From NCBI GenBank assembly GCA_965216225.1, contig CBDCFF010000032.1, positions 62,001 through 126,000 of the forward strand: 64,000 nt of DNA, read 5' to 3'. Below, piece by piece: positions 57,101 to 64,000 of the stretch. Position numbers and translations under genes: made by a program. The notes beneath the pieces were generated by a model that did not search any database, had not been told where the DNA came from, and saw only the letters and a program-made list of their open reading frames with translations. Position 1 is the stretch's first letter, and every line of letters starts with the position of its first letter. Origin of the DNA: 3107 sp965216225 (GTDB lineage Bacteria > Pseudomonadota > Alphaproteobacteria > Rhodobacterales > Rhodobacteraceae).

Positions 57101-57596
57101 GGGGGTGTTCCTTGATTATATGGGCCGCCACCGCCAATACGGCCCGGTGCGCACCCTGCCGACCAGAGCCTTCTTTTATGGCATGGAGCCGGGCGAGGAG
57201 ATCAGCGCCGAGATCGACCCGGGCAAGATCCTCGAAATCCGCCTGCTGACGGTGGGGGAAACCGACGGGAGTGGCGAGGTTCGCGTGTTCTTCGAACTGA
57301 ACGGCCAGCCCCGGGTGATCCGCGTGCCGAACCGGCTGGTGAAATCGCAGACCGCCAGCCGCCCGAAGGCCGAACCGGGCAATGCAGGCCATGTCGGCGC
57401 ACCGATGCCGGGTGTGGTGGCAACCGTCGCCGTCAGCACCGGCCAGGCGGTGCATGAGGGCGATCTGCTGCTGACCATCGAAGCGATGAAGATGGAAACC
57501 GGCATCCATGCCGAGCGCGATGCGGCGGTCAGGGCGGTTCATGTTCGCCCAGGCAGCCAGATCGACGCCAAGGATCTGCTGGTGGAACTGGAATAG
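54144..57596 (+). CDS. pyc: Pyruvate carboxylase
   Basis: 1150 residues, normal for single-chain PC. The GTG at 54144 with AGGGAA upstream starts VAEFRKILIANRGEIAIRVM. The biotin carboxylase domain (1 to about 450) has MLKACWGGGGRGMRP and HFIEVNPRVQVEHTVTEE. The carboxyltransferase barrel (about 530-1000) has TDTTMRDGHQSLLATR and PIHFHTHDTSGIAGAAVLAA. The C-terminal biotinyl domain carries K1116 in EAMKMETG. A proline-rich linker (PPSPPPPPLR) joins the first two parts. It makes oxaloacetate from pyruvate, bicarbonate and ATP, feeding the cycle that gltA starts. Stands alone, followed by tRNA-Gly. Confidence 0.97.
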   Translation: MAEFRKILIANRGEIAIRVMRAANEMGKRTVAVFAGEDKLSLHRFKSDEAYRIGEGMGPVAAYLSIDGMIRVARQCGADAIHPGYGFLSENPDFVDACAANGIAFIGPRAETMRALGNKAAARRVAIKAGVPVVPATGVLGDDMAAIRAQAAEIGYPLMLKACWGGGGRGMRPILGPDEVEEKVLEGRREAEAAFGNGEGYLEKMITRARHVEVQILGDRHGDMYHLFERDCSVQRRHQKIVERAPAPYLTGEQRAELCDLGRRICKHVNYECAGTVEFLMDMETGRFHFIEVNPRVQVEHTVTEEVTGIDIVQAQIRIAEGATIAEATGKADQQDVRLNGHALQTRITTEDPLNNFIPDYGRITAYRSATGMGIRLDGGTAYSGGVITRYYDPLLTKVTAHAQTPEKAIARMDRALREFRIRGVSTNIAFVENLLKHPAFLSNEYTTGFIDETPELFRFRKRRDRATKILTYIADVTVNGHPETLGRAGPARAGRVAPPSPPPPPLRAEPAPGARNLLEEKGPQAVADWMVAQKRLLITDTTMRDGHQSLLATRMRSIDMIRVAPGYAANLPQLFSVECWGGATFDVAYRFLQECPWQRLRDLRVRMPNLMTQMLLRASNAVGYTNYPDNVVQEFVRQAAVAGVDVFRVFDSLNWVENMRVAMDAVVGNDRVCEGAICYTGDILNPDRAKYNLRYYVDMGKELKAAGAHILGLKDMAGLLKPASARVLVRALKEEVGLPIHFHTHDTSGIAGAAVLAAAEAGVDAVDAAMDAFSGGTSQPCLGSIVESLRNTDRDTGLDIGAIREISGYWEWVRGQYAAFESGLAAPASEIYLHEMPGGQFTNLKAQARALGLEERWHEIAQAYADANRMFGDIVKVTPSSKVVGDMALMMVSQNLTRAQVENPATEVAFPDSVIDMMRGNLGQPPGGFPKGIQSRILKGDTPATTRPGAHMPPVDLEDTRTGLSAELEGFGVDDEDLNGYLMYPGVFLDYMGRHRQYGPVRTLPTRAFFYGMEPGEEISAEIDPGKILEIRLLTVGETDGSGEVRVFFELNGQPRVIRVPNRLVKSQTASRPKAEPGNAGHVGAPMPGVVATVAVSTGQAVHEGDLLLTIEAMKMETGIHAERDAAVRAVHVRPGSQIDAKDLLVELE

Positions 57597-57731
57597 CCGC
57601 AGAAGGGGGGCCTGCTGCGCAACCGGAAAAGGCGGGCAACGCCTGTTTTCGGTATCGGAGCGGCCCCGGCGATGCCTTGCAGGCAAGCCCGCGCGCGGGT
57701 CCGAAAAATCGCCGGATCGTGTATTTTGCCC

Positions 57732-57759
57732 TTGAAGCCCCTGCGCCAAGCCGTTATCT
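57732..57759 (+). promoter_or_regulatory. Promoter of tRNA-Gly
   Basis: TTGAAG at 57732-57737, a 16-nt spacer and TTATCT at 57754-57759. A start near 57766 would give a 13-nt leader before the mature tRNA. Confidence 0.5.
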
Positions 57760-57778
57760 GACGCTTCACCCAACGGAT

Positions 57779-57853
57779 GCGGGCGTAGCTCAGGGGTAGA
57801 GCATTACCTTGCCAAGGTAAGGGTCGTGAGTTCGAATCTCATCGCCCGCTCCA
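57779..57853 (+). tRNA. tRNA-Gly (anticodon GCC)
   Basis: 75 nt including CCA. Acceptor stem GCGGGCG/CGCCCGC, D arm GCTC..GAGC, anticodon stem TTACC/GGTAA around TTGCCAA (anticodon GCC), T arm GTGAG-TTCGAAT-CTCAT. All stems pair perfectly and the CCA is encoded. Confidence 0.97.
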
Positions 57854-58173
57854 GTAGAACCGAAGGGTTGGAAGAAGCCGCCACAGGGCGATTTTTCCTT
57901 TGGTGCCGGATATTTCCATCCTCATTTCGGTTTTTCCGAGAGATCAGGCTCCGGGACGGCCTCTGCGACCGGCACGTCGGGCATGTGGATAGTGTGTTTC
58001 CGTCATCCGCGACCCCGGAGAATGGCCCATCATCTTCCTGATGAGTTACAGGGGCGGTCGTCTGACGTTGATCTTGCGGGGCCCGGCCCCCTTCATCCTC
58101 TCCACGATGTCCGGAAGGTCCGCAAGGGATCGGCCCGATTCCGGGAGTCCGGACCGATGTGTTTATAATGATG
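57854..58173. other. Gene-free stretch after tRNA-Gly
   Basis: About 320 bp between the tRNA and the IS1182 left end. No recognised gene; the antisense frame here crosses the tRNA and lacks family resemblance. No second copy of the tRNA 3-prime end was seen downstream in the window, so integration at the tRNA cannot be claimed. Confidence 0.5.
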
Positions 58174-58530
58174 CAGACTGTGTGAAAAGTACCCCCCGGG
58201 GAGGGATCCAGTGCGAAGTGGCCATGATTGTCGGTGGATCGCCAATTTTCGGGAGGATCGGGTCTCACGACGGCTTTGTGGCCGGCCATCGGCCCGTTGA
58301 AGGGGCCATACGGGACGTTTTCGATGTTCGCGATGACATGATCAGCTGCTGCGCGACAAACAAGGTGAGAATCCAGCGTCAATCAGGATGAGAACGCGTG
58401 TGCGGGGGCTCGCAGGGAGGGCGTAGCCCGACTGGGGAGGCCCCGCACACGCGTTTTGCCCTTTTGGGGCGGGCCTGACGGTTGTGGCCGGCTCGGATAA
58501 GGAATGATTTTCTGTGCAAGGGGATCGTTC

Positions 58531-60051
58531 ATGCCGGGCTGTCATGTCACTGACCAACAAATGAGGCTCTTCATGACGCTCAGATCGACCCATTCCGTTG
58601 CCGTTGCCGCTGCCAAGGCGGGGATCAGCCAGGCAACGGGCTATCGGCTGCAAGCTGACCCAATTTTACCATCACAGAAGAAGGCCCCTCGCGGCCGGCG
58701 GCGTCCGGACCCGCTGGCGGACATTTTTGATGCGGAGGTCGTGCCGCTTCTGCGGTCCTCACCGGGGATCCGACCTGTGGCGGTTTACGAGGAGCTTCTG
58801 CGTCGGCATTCTGATCTGGGTACGGGCATCCGACGGACTCCGGAGCGACGGATACGCGCCTGGAATGCGGAACACGGCCCTGAACAGGACGTCATTTTCC
58901 GGCAGACCCACACACCGGGCAAAATGGGCCTGTCGGATTTCACCGCCATGGGCAAGTTGGGTGTGACCATTGCCGGTGAGGCACTGGGCCATCGACTGTA
59001 TCACTTCCGGCTTGCCTATAGCGGGTTTCAGCACGCCCACGTCGTGCTGGGCGGCGAAAGCTATGTGGCGCTGGCTGAGGGATTGCAGAACGCCCTCTGG
59101 ACGCTCGGCGGCGTGCCACACAATCATGGAACTGACAGCCTGTCGGCGGCCTTCAAGAACCTGGATAAGTCATCCCGGGCCGATCTAACCGACCGCTTCG
59201 ACGCCCTGTGCAACCATTATGGAATGACGCCGACGCGCAACAACAAGGGCGTCGCACACGAGAACGGTTCCATCGAGAGCCCCAATGGGCATCTGAAGCG
59301 CACCATTGAGGACGCGCTGGTCATGCGTGGGTCGCGCGACTTCGAAAGCTTGCAAGATTATCGTCGCTTCATCGACGAGATCGTGGGCCGGATCAACGCC
59401 CGCAATGCCAAGCGTATCGATGCGGAACGTGCGAGCCTCAGACCTTTGCCGACGCGGCGGACCACGGATTACGAGGAGATCACGTTGCGCGTCACTTCCT
59501 CCGGGGGCTTCACCTTGCGCAAGGTGTTCTACACCGTGCCATCCCGGTTGATCGGGCATCAGCTGCGGGTTCGGCTCTACGATGATCGGTTGGAGCTGTT
59601 CCTGGGAAGCTCTGCCCTGCTAACGCTGACACGCGGACGAGCCTCGAGCACCGGGAGCCATGGGCACGTGGTCAATTACCACCACGTCATCCACTCCTTG
59701 CGCAAAAAGCCCATGGCGCTGATGGGGCTGGTCTATCGGGATCAGCTATTCCCGCGCCGGGCGTTCCGTAACATGTTCGCATTCCTGCTGGAGCAGACCA
59801 GTGAGAAGGCGGCGTGTCGCATGGTTGTCGATCTTCTGGCGCTGGCACACGAGCGGGGCTGCGAGGCTGAATTGGCAGCGCAGCTTGAGGAGGACCTTCG
59901 CCAGAAGCGCCCGCCTGACATGGCGGCCCTACGCGCAGTGTTTAGCCCATCACAAGACGCACTCCCCCAAGTCGCGGTGCAACTGGCCGACCTGTCATCT
60001 TACGACCAGTTGGTCGGCGGTACGCCATCCGCTCAGGAGGTGACAGCATGA
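58531..60051 (+). CDS. istA: IS21 transposase IstA
   Basis: 506 residues. It starts MPGCHVTDQQMRLFMTLRST with an N-terminal HTH (VAVAAAKAGISQATGYRL), followed by the rve-type integrase core with DDE spread over MGLSDFTAMGKLGVTI, GVPHNHGTDSLSAAF and VAHENGSIESPNGHLKRTI, and a C-terminal beta region (GHQLRVRLYDDRLELFLG). Full length for IstA. The ATG at 58531 was preferred to an in-frame start at 58504. Overlaps istB by 4 bp. Confidence 0.93.
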   Translation: MPGCHVTDQQMRLFMTLRSTHSVAVAAAKAGISQATGYRLQADPILPSQKKAPRGRRRPDPLADIFDAEVVPLLRSSPGIRPVAVYEELLRRHSDLGTGIRRTPERRIRAWNAEHGPEQDVIFRQTHTPGKMGLSDFTAMGKLGVTIAGEALGHRLYHFRLAYSGFQHAHVVLGGESYVALAEGLQNALWTLGGVPHNHGTDSLSAAFKNLDKSSRADLTDRFDALCNHYGMTPTRNNKGVAHENGSIESPNGHLKRTIEDALVMRGSRDFESLQDYRRFIDEIVGRINARNAKRIDAERASLRPLPTRRTTDYEEITLRVTSSGGFTLRKVFYTVPSRLIGHQLRVRLYDDRLELFLGSSALLTLTRGRASSTGSHGHVVNYHHVIHSLRKKPMALMGLVYRDQLFPRRAFRNMFAFLLEQTSEKAACRMVVDLLALAHERGCEAELAAQLEEDLRQKRPPDMAALRAVFSPSQDALPQVAVQLADLSSYDQLVGGTPSAQEVTA

Positions 60052-60857
60052 CATCGCCCCAGACCGATACCGCCCGCCTAACCTTGGCTCTGACCGAATT
60101 GCGCTTGCCAGCCATCAAGGCGCTATGGCCGCGCTTTGCGGAACAAGCCGACAAGGAAGGCTGGCCCGCCGCTCGGATGCTCAGCACCCTGGTGGAGCAT
60201 GAACTGGCTGAACGAGATCGCCGTCGTATCGAGCGACATCTCGCACAGGCACGCCTGTTGCCCGGAAAAACGATCGACACCTTCGACTTCACAGCCGTCC
60301 CCATGCTGTCCAAGGCCCATGTCAGTGCGATCACCGCTGGCGACAGCTGGATCGGAAAGGGCGGCAACATCCTGCTGTTTGGGCCGCCAGGTGTGGGCAA
60401 ATCACATCTCGGCTCAGCCATCGGGCTCGCCCTTGTCGAGCAAGGCTACCGCGTCCTATTCAGCCGCACCACCGATCTGGTCCAGAAACTCCAACAGGCC
60501 CGCCGCGATCTCGTCCTCGAAAGTGCCATTGCAAAGCTCGACAAATTCCATCTGCTGATCCTCGATGACATCACCTACGTCACCAAGGATCAGGCTGAAA
60601 CCAGTGTGCTCTTCGAACTCATCAGCGCGAGATATGAACGCCGCTCAATGTTGATCACGGCCAACCAGCCCTTCGGGGAGTGGAATGCGATTTTTCCAGA
60701 CCCGGCCATGACATTGGCCGCCGTCGACAGGCTCGTGCACCACGCAACCATCTTCGAGATGAATGTCGAAAGCTACCGGCGAAGAGCAGCACAAAAGGCA
60801 AAGGGGCCGGGAAGGCCTGCACAAAAAGCCACACCGGAAAACACCAAAGCTGATTGA
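60048..60857 (+). CDS. istB: IS21 helper ATPase IstB
   Basis: 269 residues. AAA+ ATPase of the IstB/DnaC type: LLFGPPGVGKSHLGSAIGLA (Walker A), FHLLILDDITYVTKDQ (Walker B) and SMLITANQPFGEWNAIFPD (sensor). It selects the target and stimulates IstA in studied IS21 elements. Starts in the last codons of istA (ATGA). Confidence 0.95.
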   Translation: MTSPQTDTARLTLALTELRLPAIKALWPRFAEQADKEGWPAARMLSTLVEHELAERDRRRIERHLAQARLLPGKTIDTFDFTAVPMLSKAHVSAITAGDSWIGKGGNILLFGPPGVGKSHLGSAIGLALVEQGYRVLFSRTTDLVQKLQQARRDLVLESAIAKLDKFHLLILDDITYVTKDQAETSVLFELISARYERRSMLITANQPFGEWNAIFPDPAMTLAAVDRLVHHATIFEMNVESYRRRAAQKAKGPGRPAQKATPENTKAD

Positions 60858-60985
60858 CGCTCCGCGACAATCAAAAAACAAACCCCTTGATCGCGGCACA
60901 AAAGCCCGGCATCGTCCCAAACGTCGCGACCAAGGATTCTCATCCTGATTGACGCGCACTTCTCATCTTGATTGTCGCGCTACAA

Positions 60986-62198
60986 TCAGCCGTAAACGGC
61001 GGCCGGCAGCGCCGGAACCCCCATCAGGTTGATGACCCGGCGGAGATTGCAGGCCAGGGCCGCAAGACCGAACTTGCCATGGACATTCTCCAGGCCGCGC
61101 ATCAGCAAAGCACCCTGTCCCATCCAGTGCCTGATCGTGCCAAACGGGTGCTCGACAGACTCCCTGCGGGAGGCAGGCATGTCGGGGCGGGCCGCAAGGC
61201 GTTCGGACATCCGCTCCGGGACCGCCTCGTTCGCGTCGCGTAAGATGTAGCGGTGTGTGCGCAGGGCACATGCCCGGCACGCCGCGCGGTTGGCATAGCG
61301 GAGTTCCGCTTTCGAGCGGTGTACCGGGGCCTCGGTTGCTGCCCCCCGGGGCAAGTGCAGGTGTCGGTCCCGGCGTCGTGGCGGAAACGGGATTTCGGGA
61401 AATGCCCGTGACGTTTGGCAGTGCTCCGATCCGGCTTGGGGACATGGGGTATGACCCCGACGGCCTCCCGGCCTGCATCGCCCGGGCATCCGGATCGGTC
61501 AGCGGGATCTGGTCCTGACCACTGGTTCCCAGCGTCCGCCGATGCGCTTCCAGCGTTGCCCGGCGCGCGCGGACAGCGGCGATCTTCTCCGCGAGGTTCG
61601 CCTCATGCGGTGCGCCGGACCCCCCCACGGTGGTGTCCGTACTGTCCAACTGCTCCAGGTAACGCTTGAGGCGCTCGTCACTTGCCTGAAGTTCACGCCC
61701 GAGCCTGGCTGCCGTGACGTTCCGGCCACGGTTGTTGACCGCCTTGATCCGGGCGCCATCCACGGCCAGGAGTTCACGGCCATACAAGTCGAGCCGGTGG
61801 CAGAGCAGCACGAACTCCCGGAACACCTGCCGGAAGGCTGCCCGGTTCGTCCGCCGAAAGTCGGCAATCGTCCTGAAGTACGGACGCAACCTCCGCAACA
61901 GCCAGATGACCTCCGGATTGCGGTGCGTTTCCGCTTCCAGTCCGCGGCTGGAACGGAACCGGTTCGGACAGCCGCAGAGATACAGCTTCAGAAGGTCGGC
62001 AGGGTCATGGCCCGGCCGACCGGTCGCCTTCGGCCGAACCCGTTCGAAACCTGCCGCGGCCAGATCGAGATCGTCGACAAACGCGTCGATGAAGCGGACG
62101 GGGTTGTCCGCGCCAACGTCGTCGTCCACGGACTCCGCAAGCAGCAGGAGTTGGGAACGAACATCACCGGAAATATGTGCCATGGCCGAGTTTGCCAT
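60986..62198 (-). pseudogene. IS1182-family transposase, frameshifted
   Basis: The frame from 62198 reads MAHISGDVRSQLLLLAESVD, PVRFIDAFVDDLDLAAAGFE, RPGHDPADLLKLYLCGCPNR, FRTIADFRRTNRAAFRQVFR and ELLAVDGARIKAVNNRGRNV, the IS1182 DUF772 plus first-Asp region. After about 61520 the frame is lost. The C-terminus reappears in another frame (61489-60986) as MPASRRESVEHPFGTIRHWM (Glu region) and ALACNLRRVINLMGVPALPA, with the stop at 60986 in the IS21 target duplication. At least one shift; inactive. Confidence 0.88.
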
Positions 62199-62246
62199 TT
62201 CGCCGGATCCAGTAGAATCCTTCTCGACGGCTTTTCACACAGTCTG

Positions 62247-62549
62247 GATGGTTTTTTCGGACTGGCCGGGAAAAGTGACAAAAAGATGCACTACGGCGGC
62301 AGAGAACCTGCGTCGATGTCGGTTGCAAACTGCTGAATGGATGTGAAAAGCGAAGACCCACCGCATAGTGGCGAAACAACTGAAAAACCAAGGCATCAAT
62401 GTCCGACTGCAACAGGCCAAGGTTTATCGGGACCGGATGCTCCAACTCATCCGGATACTCGGAGAACGGTGCCGCCAGCCATTGCCCGGATGTGTAGCGA
62501 TGGTTTCTTTTTCCACCTCGTCCCATTCGTCTCTGAGGTTGTTCGTTAG
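62247..62549. other. Spacer between IS1182 and IS481
   Basis: About 300 bp. A plus-strand frame from 62368 (MAKQLKNQGINVRLQQAKVY) is helical and could be an old gene fragment, but I cannot assign a family. Nothing else is recognised. Confidence 0.4.
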
Positions 62550-63596
62550 CTGTTCCATCCCGGACGATCAGATAGACCCTCGCCGATCTGGCCTGTTCAT
62601 GGCAAGATCGGTCCTGCGTGAGATTCGGGACGGGGGCAAGACATGCTGATTTCCTTGCACAAGCAGGCGACGACGACGCCGAAGATCAGGGCCGCAATCC
62701 AGGCGAGTGATGAACCCGCGTGGATCGTGGCCGAGCGCTACGGCATCCCGGAGCAGACCGTCTGGAGACACCGTCCACGACCGGAGCCACACGGCGCACA
62801 GGTTGCAGACCACACTCACGCCAGCGCAGGAGGCCGTGGCGGTCTCGCTGAGACAGAGTCTGCTGCTGCCGCTCGACGACCTGCTCGCCGTGGTCCGCGA
62901 GTTTCTCAACCCGAACGTCTCGCGCTCCGGGCTGGACCGATGCCTGCGCCGTCATGGGCTCGGCTCCCTCCGTGACCTGAAGCCGAAGGTGGCGAAGCCC
63001 GCGCACAAGCCTTTCAAGGCATACGAGCCCGGCTACATCCACATCGACGTGAAATACCTGCCGCAGATGGCCGATGAGGAGAAGCGCCGGTATCTGTTCG
63101 TCGCGATCGACCGCGCCACCCGCCGGGTCTTCGTGCGCATCTACCCAGTGAAGACTGCGGCCAACGCCCGCCGGTTCCTGCGCGATCTGGAGCGCGCCGC
63201 CCCGATGCGGATCACCCGCGTGCTGACGGACAACGGCAAGGAGTTCACCGACAGGCTCTTCGGCCTTCGCCGCCGCGCCGCGACCGGCAATCATGAGTTC
63301 GACCGCCTCTGCGCCGGGTTCGGGATCGAGCATCGCCTGGCCCCACCGATGCGGCCGCAGACCAACGGCATGGTCGAGCGGTTCAACGGACGGATCGAGG
63401 ACGTGCTCCAGAGCCACCGTTTCCGCAGCGGCGAGGACCTGGAGCGGACGATCTTGCGCTACGTCCGCCTCTACAACGGCCAGTTGCCGCAATCCGTTCT
63501 GAAAGGCCGCACGCCAATCGATGCGCTCAAGGACTGGCATCGAGAAAAGCCCGAGCTCTTCAGGAAGCAGCCATACAATCACATGGGATGTGACAG
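62550..63596 (+). mobile_element. IS481-family element, second copy
   Basis: 1047 bp with ends CTGTTCCATCCCG (62550) and, inverted at the right, CTGTCACATCCCA. Same family member as 17943-19003, in the opposite orientation. No clear target duplication. Confidence 0.85.
62643..63596 (+). pseudogene. IS481 transposase with N-terminal frameshift
   Basis: The first frame starts MLISLHKQATTTPKIRAAIQ and runs through the HTH (IVAERYGIPEQTVWR). At about 62763-62766 a net 14-nt deletion relative to the 17943 copy shifts frame. The second frame continues DTVHDRSHTAHRLQ, YIHIDVKYLPQMADEEKRR, TRVLTDNGKEFTDRLFGL and NGMVERFNGRIEDVLQS, keeping the DDE core, and reads past the element end. Probably inactive. 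Confidence 0.88.
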
Positions 63597-63659
63597 AGGT
63601 ATGAAACCGGATGTTGCCATTTTGTTCTGTCTTCATTACCCTGAGCGTGAAGGTGCCGC

Positions 63660-63722
63660 ATGAGCGAGACTGCGATTGAGTGGACGGACTCGACCCGGAA
63701 CCCGGTTGCGGGTTGCAGCATC
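63660..63722 (+). pseudogene. DUF5131 (phage Gp37/Gp68-like) N-terminal stump
   Basis: MSETAIEWTDSTRNPVAGCS then IVSA is the strongly conserved start of DUF5131 proteins (radical-SAM-like, phage Gp37/Gp68 family). After about 20 residues the family sequence (GCTNCYAM region) is lost and the frame runs into unrelated codons. Almost all of the gene has been deleted. Confidence 0.75.
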
Positions 63723-63804
63723 GTGTCCGCAGCGGGCAACCCCTGTACAAAGGCCGGATTGTCTGAAAATGTGGCGCCGGTCAAATCGAGGAAGGTGATC
63801 CGGC

Positions 63805-64000
63805 ATGGCGTATTGGCTCTTCAAATCCGAACCGAATACCTGGGGCTGGGATGATCAGGTCGTCATGGGCGTGGCCGGTCAGGAATGGGACGGTGTGCGC
63901 AATTACCAGGCCCGCAACAACATGCGGGCGATGCGGCGGGGCGATCACGGGTTCTTCTACCACTCGCTGAAAGACAGGGAGATCGTCGGCATTGTCGAGG
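63805..64000 (+). CDS. EVE domain protein (partial, runs off window)
   Basis: The first 65 residues are visible: MAYWLFKSEPNTWGWDDQVV, EWDGVRNYQARNNMRAMRRG, HGFFYHSLKDREIVGIVE. This is the conserved start of EVE-domain proteins (thymocyte nuclear protein 1-like), a PUA-related fold that in characterised cases binds modified bases. GGAAGG upstream supports the start. The rest lies beyond the window. Confidence 0.93.
   Translation, partial: MAYWLFKSEPNTWGWDDQVVMGVAGQEWDGVRNYQARNNMRAMRRGDHGFFYHSLKDREIVGIVE

Larger units (their letters stand above)
58347..60984 (+). mobile_element. IS21-family element with 6-bp target duplication
   Basis: 2638 bp. The ends are imperfect inverted repeats: left TGCTGCGCGACAAACAAG, right (inverted) TGTAGCGCGACAATCAAG. 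ATCAGC is duplicated at 58341-58346 and 60985-60990. Carries an intact istA-istB pair. Confidence 0.93.
58174..62246 (-). mobile_element. IS1182-family element with 4-bp target duplication, interrupted by IS21
   Basis: 16-bp inverted repeats CAGACTGTGTGAAAAG (58174-58189) and complement (62231-62246) are perfect, flanked on both sides by GATG (58170-58173 and 62247-62250), the 4-bp duplication expected for IS1182. IS21 (58347-60984) is inserted at the 3-prime end of its transposase gene. Confidence 0.9.

Noticed and set aside
57779..58173. tRNA-Gly as an attachment site for an integrated element
   Set aside because: No integrase and no repeated tRNA 3-prime end were found in the window.
57804..58382. 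Minus-strand ORF crossing the tRNA
   Set aside because: Overlaps tRNA-Gly and the IS1182 end; no family resemblance.

Overview
The window looks like an alphaproteobacterial chromosome, most likely from the Rhodobacterales. The reasons are the conserved block trpG-trpD-ung-trpC-moaC-moeA / lexA / comEC / gltX / gltA, and two alphaproteobacterial SOS boxes (GAAC-N7-GAAC) in front of lexA. Single-copy housekeeping genes are separated by stretches packed with insertion sequences, many broken or nested, as in a genome undergoing IS expansion. The taxon is an inference from gene order and motifs; no 16S gene is present.

Region 1 (1-9030) is an accessory island. It is edged by the C-terminal remnant of a Tn3-family transposase on the left and, on the right, by a Tn3-type serine resolvase with a possible res site and an IS6-family remnant. 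Inside are a compact ubiquitin-like conjugation operon on the minus strand (single Ub-fold modifier, E2-like protein with one cysteine, JAB-E1 fusion), a divergent XRE-type regulator, a small basic ORF, and a second minus-strand pair encoding an unrecognised protein and a papain-like cysteine peptidase. The modifier gene has a near-consensus sigma70 promoter flanked by 9-bp inverted operator-like arms. This island is the most interesting part of the window. A defence or protein-modification role is inferred, not shown.

Region 2 (9031-22179) holds a 2562-residue modular surface protein with an autotransporter-like C-terminal barrel, an IS481/IS256 junction that created an in-frame chimeric transposase ORF, then purB, a lipid A-type acyltransferase and a DUF1223 protein.

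Region 3 (22410-30350) is a mobile-element pile-up: an IS4 remnant, an IS256 element split by IS110 which is itself split by a second IS256 copy, an IS630 remnant, and an IS66 element carrying a pRiA4b ORF-3-like passenger gene.

Region 4 (30557-47753) is core genome: a divergent polysaccharide deacetylase, the tryptophan/molybdopterin operon with ung embedded, lexA, comEC (apparently frameshifted), gltX, gltA, a TfoX C-domain protein, ndk, an ABC-F ATPase, a GNAT acetyltransferase, MarC and a membrane-anchored retropepsin-like protein.

Region 5 (47906-53919) is a train of four complete IS elements abutting at CTAG/TA sites, followed by IS110 and IS1-type remnants and the stump of an lldD-like gene. 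Region 6 (54144-57853) carries pyruvate carboxylase and tRNA-Gly(GCC). Region 7 (57854-64000) contains an IS1182 element with an intact IS21 inserted in it (both with target duplications), a second, frameshifted IS481 copy, a DUF5131 stump and the start of an EVE-domain gene that runs off the window.
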